Origin: Candidula unifasciata
Lineage: Eukaryota > Mollusca > Gastropoda > Stylommatophora > Geomitridae
Assembly (NCBI GenBank): GCA_905116865.2
Contig: CAJHNH020003171.1
Location: 1-64,000 of the forward strand
Direction: 5' to 3'
DNA length: 64,000 nucleotides
The notes beneath the pieces were generated by a model, which saw only the letters and a program-made list of their open reading frames with translations, made no database searches and was not told the origin of the DNA. Shown one piece after another: positions 59,970 through 64,000 of the stretch. How positions within the stretch are numbered: the stretch's first letter is position 1; each line of letters opens with the position of its first letter. The translations under genes were made by a program, and so were the position numbers.

Positions 59970-60174
59970 TTGTTGTTTGTTTTAGTATCCAGAACCCTTA
60001 GGCTCGGTATTATAGATATCGCAACCTTTCGGCCTTGATTCCATTGTAAATACCGTAAATCTGGGAGAAAATGTGACCTTCCTGCCTACCCCCGGGATTG
60101 AACCCGGACCAACAGGAGTTCGTCACCCGGTCTCCGCGCAATCCGGTTTAGCCAACTACGCTAGAAAGCCGGGC
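59970..60174 (-). mobile_element. tRNA-derived SINE, family B, copy in AT microsatellite
   Basis: Inverted copy of 22787-23008, with box B region GGGATTGAACCCGG and GGCTCGGTA-type body blocks. AT repeats stand on both sides, so a target-site duplication cannot be told from the repeat. Confidence 0.85.
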
Positions 60175-60177
60175 ATC

Positions 60178-60178
60178 T

Positions 60179-60250
<72 letters not shown>

Positions 60251-60257
60251 TACATAC

Positions 60258-60293
<36 letters not shown>
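60178..60293. repeat. (AT)n / (AC)n microsatellite
   Basis: AT repeat, a short CATA part, and AC repeats. Confidence 0.95.
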
Positions 60294-60294
<1 letters not shown>

Positions 60295-60297
60295 AGT

Positions 60298-60602
60298 ATT
60301 TTACGTGTGGGTTTCGGTACTATATTGTAGGGAAAACAAGAACAAACCCATTGCCTGCCAAAAAGCATGTCGTAAGAGTCGACGAATTGGGCGCTTTCTT
60401 CGCAGTCAGAGTACATATGCCTGAGAGGGAAGGAACTAACAATTTGCATGCAAATGAGTCAGTCATGTGGAACGAATGTGCACCAACACTCCGTTTCTGG
60501 AACAGGACTAGAGACCAGAAATGGATGGACAACCAGAACTTTCCGCCGGAGTTTACAGCCGGTGAACACAAAGAAGCAGAAGATACAGTGTGACCCATGC
60601 GT
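60298..60602 (+). repeat. Interspersed repeat R1, copy 3 (best copy)
   Basis: Blocks: GTGTGGGTTTCGG, CATGTCGTAAGAGTCGACGA, CAGAGTACATATGCCTGAGA, AACCAGAACTTTCCGCCGGA and TTTACAGCCGGTGAACACAA, then AGAAGCAGAAG. About 300 bp. ORFs on both strands are overlapping and without known domain. Confidence 0.72.
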
Positions 60603-60639
60603 ACAAAAGAAAAACCAAATGGAATAGGGGGGCGGGCGG

Positions 60640-62777
60640 GTCAGTATATCCCAGCATGAGACAGACTACATACACTGGAACAATGATCCCAGCATGAGAC
60701 AGACTTCGTACACTGGGACAATGATTCCAATATGAGACAGACTACATACACTGGGACAATGATCCCAACATGTGACAGACTACATACACTGAGACAATGA
60801 TCCCAACATGTGACAGACTACATACACTGAGACAATGATCCCAACACGAGACAGACTACATACACTGGGACAATGATCCCAACATGAGACAGACTACATA
60901 CACTGGGACAATGATCCCAACACGAGACAGACTACATACACTGGGACAATGATCCCAACATGTGACAGACTACATACACTGAGACAATGATCCCAACACG
61001 AGACAGACTACATACACTGGGACAATGATCCCAACATGAGACAGACTACATACATTGGGACAATGATCCCAACACGAGACAGACTACATACACTGGAACA
61101 ATGATCCCAGCATGAGACAGACTTCGTACACTGGGACAATGATTCCAATATGAGACAGACTACATACACTGGGACAATGATATCAGCATGAGACAGACTA
61201 CATACACTGGAACAATGATCCCAGCATGAGACAGACTTCGTACACTGGGACAATGATTCCAATATGAGACAGACTACATACACTGGGACAATGATCCCAA
61301 CATGTGACAGACTACATACACTGAGACAATGATCCCAACACGAGACAGACTACATACACTGGGACAATGATCCCAACATGAGACAGACTACATACATTGG
61401 GACAATGATCCCAACACGAGACAGACTACATACACTGTGACAATGATCCCAACATGAGACAGACTACATACACTGGGACAATGATCCCAGAATGAGACAG
61501 ACTACATACACTGAGACAATGATCCCAACATGAGACAGACTACATACACTGAGACAATGATCCCAACATGAGACAGACTACATACACTGGGACAATGATC
61601 CCAGCATGAGACAGACTACATACACTGGGACAATGATCCCAGAATGAGACAGACTACATACACTGGGACAATGATCCCAGCATGAGACAGACTACATACA
61701 CTGGGACAATGATCCCAACATGAGACAGACTACATACACTGGGACAATGATTCCAATATGAGACAGACTACATACACTGGGACAATGATCCCAACATGAG
61801 ACAGACTACATACACTGGGACAATGATCCCAACATGAGACAGACTACATACACTGGGACAATGATCCCAGAATGAGACAGACTACATACACTGGGACAAT
61901 GATCCCAACATGAGACAGACTACATACACTGGGACAATGATCCCAACATGAGACAGACTACATACACTGGGACAATGATCCCAGCATGAGACAGACTACA
62001 TACACTGAGACAATGATCCCAACATGAGACAGACTACATACACTGGGACAATGATCCCAGCATGAGACAGACTACATACACTGAGACAATGATCCCAACA
62101 TGAGACAGACTACATACACTGGGACAATGATCCCAACATGAGACAGACTACATACACTGAGACAATGATCCCAGCATGAGACAGACTACATACACTGAGA
62201 CAATGATCCCAGCATGAGACAGACTACATACACTGGGACAATGATCCCAACATGAGACAGACTACATACACTGGGACAATGATCCCAACATGAGACAGAC
62301 TACATACACTGGGACAATGATCCCAGCATGAGACAGACTACATACACTGAGACAATGATCCCAACATGAGACAGACTACATACACTGGGACAATGATCCC
62401 AGCATGAGACAGACTACATACACTGGGACAATGATCCCAGCATGAGACAGACTACATACACTGAGACAATGATCCCAACATGAGACAGACTACATACACT
62501 GAGACAATGATCCCAGCATGAGACAGACTACATACACTGAGACAATGATCCCAACATGAGACAGACTACATACACTGGGACAATGATCCCAGCATGAGAC
62601 AGACTACATACACTGGGACAATGATCCCAGCATGAGACAGACTACATACACTGGGACAATGATCCCAACATGAGACAGACTACATACACTGGGACAATGA
62701 TCCCAACATGAGACAGACTACATACACTGGGACAATGATCCCAACATGAGACAGACTACATACACTGGGACAATGAC
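60640..62777. repeat. 38-bp satellite (about 56 units)
   Basis: The unit is TGATCCCAACATGAGACAGA plus CTACATACACTGGGACAA. Variants AACATG/AGCATG/AACACG and TGGGACAA/TGAGACAA alternate in blocks. A multi-unit set near 60660-60850 (with CTTCGTACACTGG and TTCCAATATG) recurs near 61100-61290, indicating segmental duplication inside the array. Confidence 0.97.
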
Positions 62778-62894
62778 CTTTCACACCGTATACAACAACA
62801 GTGCATGTACAGTCTGCATTGTAATTGTCCAACATGTTGTGGCTATAATTTGTGAACAATCAATGCATGTTCTGTTTTTTGATCTTGCTGCTGT

Positions 62895-63455
62895 GTACAA
62901 GGAATTCCAGTGAATTTTGACCTTAGAGCTTAACCAAATGGGGAAGCAGAAAAACGTGCACAAAACAGCACAAATAACGTAACGCTTCGGCCGGGCAGCC
63001 TTTGTCAAACATGAAGGGAACTACACAAAGGTAACAACGAGGAGAGGAGAGTATACACACTTCTAAGGGGTGACGTGAGCAACGTTTTAAAAAATAAAAT
63101 GTGGAATGAATGAAATAAAAAAAAATAAACGAACGCTAAAAAAATATAGTCGCAAAAAATGAAGAAAGTAATATTGGTAATATATAATATAATAGTGGGA
63201 ATAAAAGAAATACAAATGTAATGATACAGAAATGATACTAATAAGAGATGGAATAAAGTAATAGTATTAAACGAAAAGAAAAGAAAAGAATTAACATTTA
63301 AAATGTGATAAGAGTAAAACAGTTCTCAAAGGCTGCCAGGCCGAAACAGTACGTTAGCTGTGTGTGTGTGTGTGTGTTTTTGTGTGTGTGTGCGGTTTTT
63401 TGCTTCCCCATTTGGTTAAGCTGTTATAGTCAAATTCCACAGAATTCCTATTATT
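62895..63455. mobile_element. Element with long inverted ends
   Basis: The left end (about 62902-63012) and right end (about 63325-63445) are inverted relatives. Shared blocks: GAATTCC at the tips, CTTAACCAAATGGGGAAGCA, and GGCCGGGCAGCCTTTG (GGCCTGGCAGCCTTTG on the other arm). The interior (about 310 bases) is AT-rich and has no transposase. A TG microsatellite has expanded in the right arm (63358-63392). A non-autonomous DNA transposon is likely; no target duplication was established. Confidence 0.7.
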
Positions 63456-63899
63456 AGCTTGACTGCAGTCACCCCATATTTTCACTGCTGTATTTAATTG
63501 TTTAGATACGAAATGTAAGCTTTTATAAGGTAATGCCTGTTGCAGAAGCTCTATGCTTTCAACCCTAGACTCAAACAACAGAAATCTGTCCACGCTGCAG
63601 TCGCTATCCGGGAAAATCAGGAAACTGTACGGTCGAGATAAGGAAAGCAGGCCACCATTGGTTCAAATAATGTATTTTTTAAGACATCAGATAAGGGTGC
63701 TCGGTGGTAAAAAGCTGAAATATAAAACAGACGAATAAGCTTGAGACGCCATTTCCCCCCAGTATCCTGACCCTAAATGGTGTTGACTAAAGCCCTTCAA
63801 CTCCACTCGGTAAACAAGCAGACACGAGCTGGTGGGGGCACGTGCCGCGGCCTGTTTGCACTGGCGCGTGCAAGACATATTATGTTATATATGAGGGTG
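63456..63899. other. No recognisable gene
   Basis: Unique sequence; short ORFs on both strands lack known motifs. Confidence 0.4.
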
Positions 63900-63904
63900 G
63901 GGGC

Positions 63905-64000
63905 ATGACGTCTTCAGGTAGACAGGGTGATATGTCATTCAGGTAGACAGGGCGATAGGACATTTTGGGTAGACAGGGCGATAGGACATTCAAGTAGACA
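63905..64000. repeat. Start of a ~26-bp tandem array, cut by window end
   Basis: CAGGTAGACAGGGCGATAGG followed by ACATT recurs three to four times and continues to the last base. Confidence 0.85.

Noticed and set aside
63905..64000. Telomere-type repeat at the window end
   Set aside because: The unit is about 26 bp and not a TTAGGG-type hexamer.

Overview
The window looks like gene-poor, repeat-dominated DNA from an invertebrate animal, most likely a mollusc and perhaps a gastropod. The evidence is a poly(A)-tailed processed pseudogene of a ribosomal protein, several tRNA-headed SINEs with target-site duplications, many decayed non-LTR retrotransposon (LINE) pieces with endonuclease, reverse transcriptase (RT) or RNase H motifs, and very many micro- and minisatellites. 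The taxon is an inference from general familiarity with such repeats. I found no intact protein-coding gene, no functional tRNA or rRNA gene, and no operon, phage or CRISPR system.

Layout. 1-4.6 kb: decayed tandem repeat, SINE pieces, CT-rich tracts, a 38-bp minisatellite. 4.9-6.5 kb: a compound purine / CTGT / CATA microsatellite. 7.9-8.9 kb: abutting LINE pieces on both strands. 9-15.7 kb: a 57-bp repeat, a SINE, an RTE-like LINE 3' end, a 0.6-kb fold-back palindrome, AT/CATA tracts, a ruined RT and two inverted GAA/TTC arrays. 16.2-24.2 kb: SINEs plus three satellites (58 bp, 73 bp with a perfect internal palindrome, 31+31 bp alternating dimer). 25.9-27.4 kb: a direct duplication of about 370 bp flanking a 43-bp array.

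29.1-32.3 kb: one LINE on the minus strand, interrupted by a SINE and by a second LINE fragment in opposite orientation. 32.4-34.2 kb: a 42-bp satellite with a 303-codon open frame. 36-45 kb: SINEs, an inverted pair of unclassified repeats and a poor-quality stretch around a single N at 39661, which precedes a 25-bp array. 45.55-45.89 kb: an RPS16 processed pseudogene. 45.95-49.9 kb: a 30-bp satellite of almost 4 kb. 50.3-51.3 kb: LINE remnants, one apparently containing a 27-bp minisatellite that grew from its own coding sequence. 51.5-54 kb: 25-bp and 34-bp arrays. 54.0-56.3 kb: a LINE starting with a perfect 40-bp inverted repeat, then a second LINE piece. 56.4-58.0 kb: an RT/RNase H LINE on the minus strand. 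58-62.8 kb: 36-bp and 38-bp satellites around a SINE. 62.9-63.45 kb: an element with inverted ends. 63.9 kb to the end: the start of another array.

By my boundaries the minisatellites (unit 25-73 bp) alone cover roughly 18 kb, over a quarter of the window. Nearly all long ORFs here are translations of tandem repeats, mainly units whose length is a multiple of three, and should not be taken as genes. All family assignments come from reading translated motifs by eye; no database search was run.
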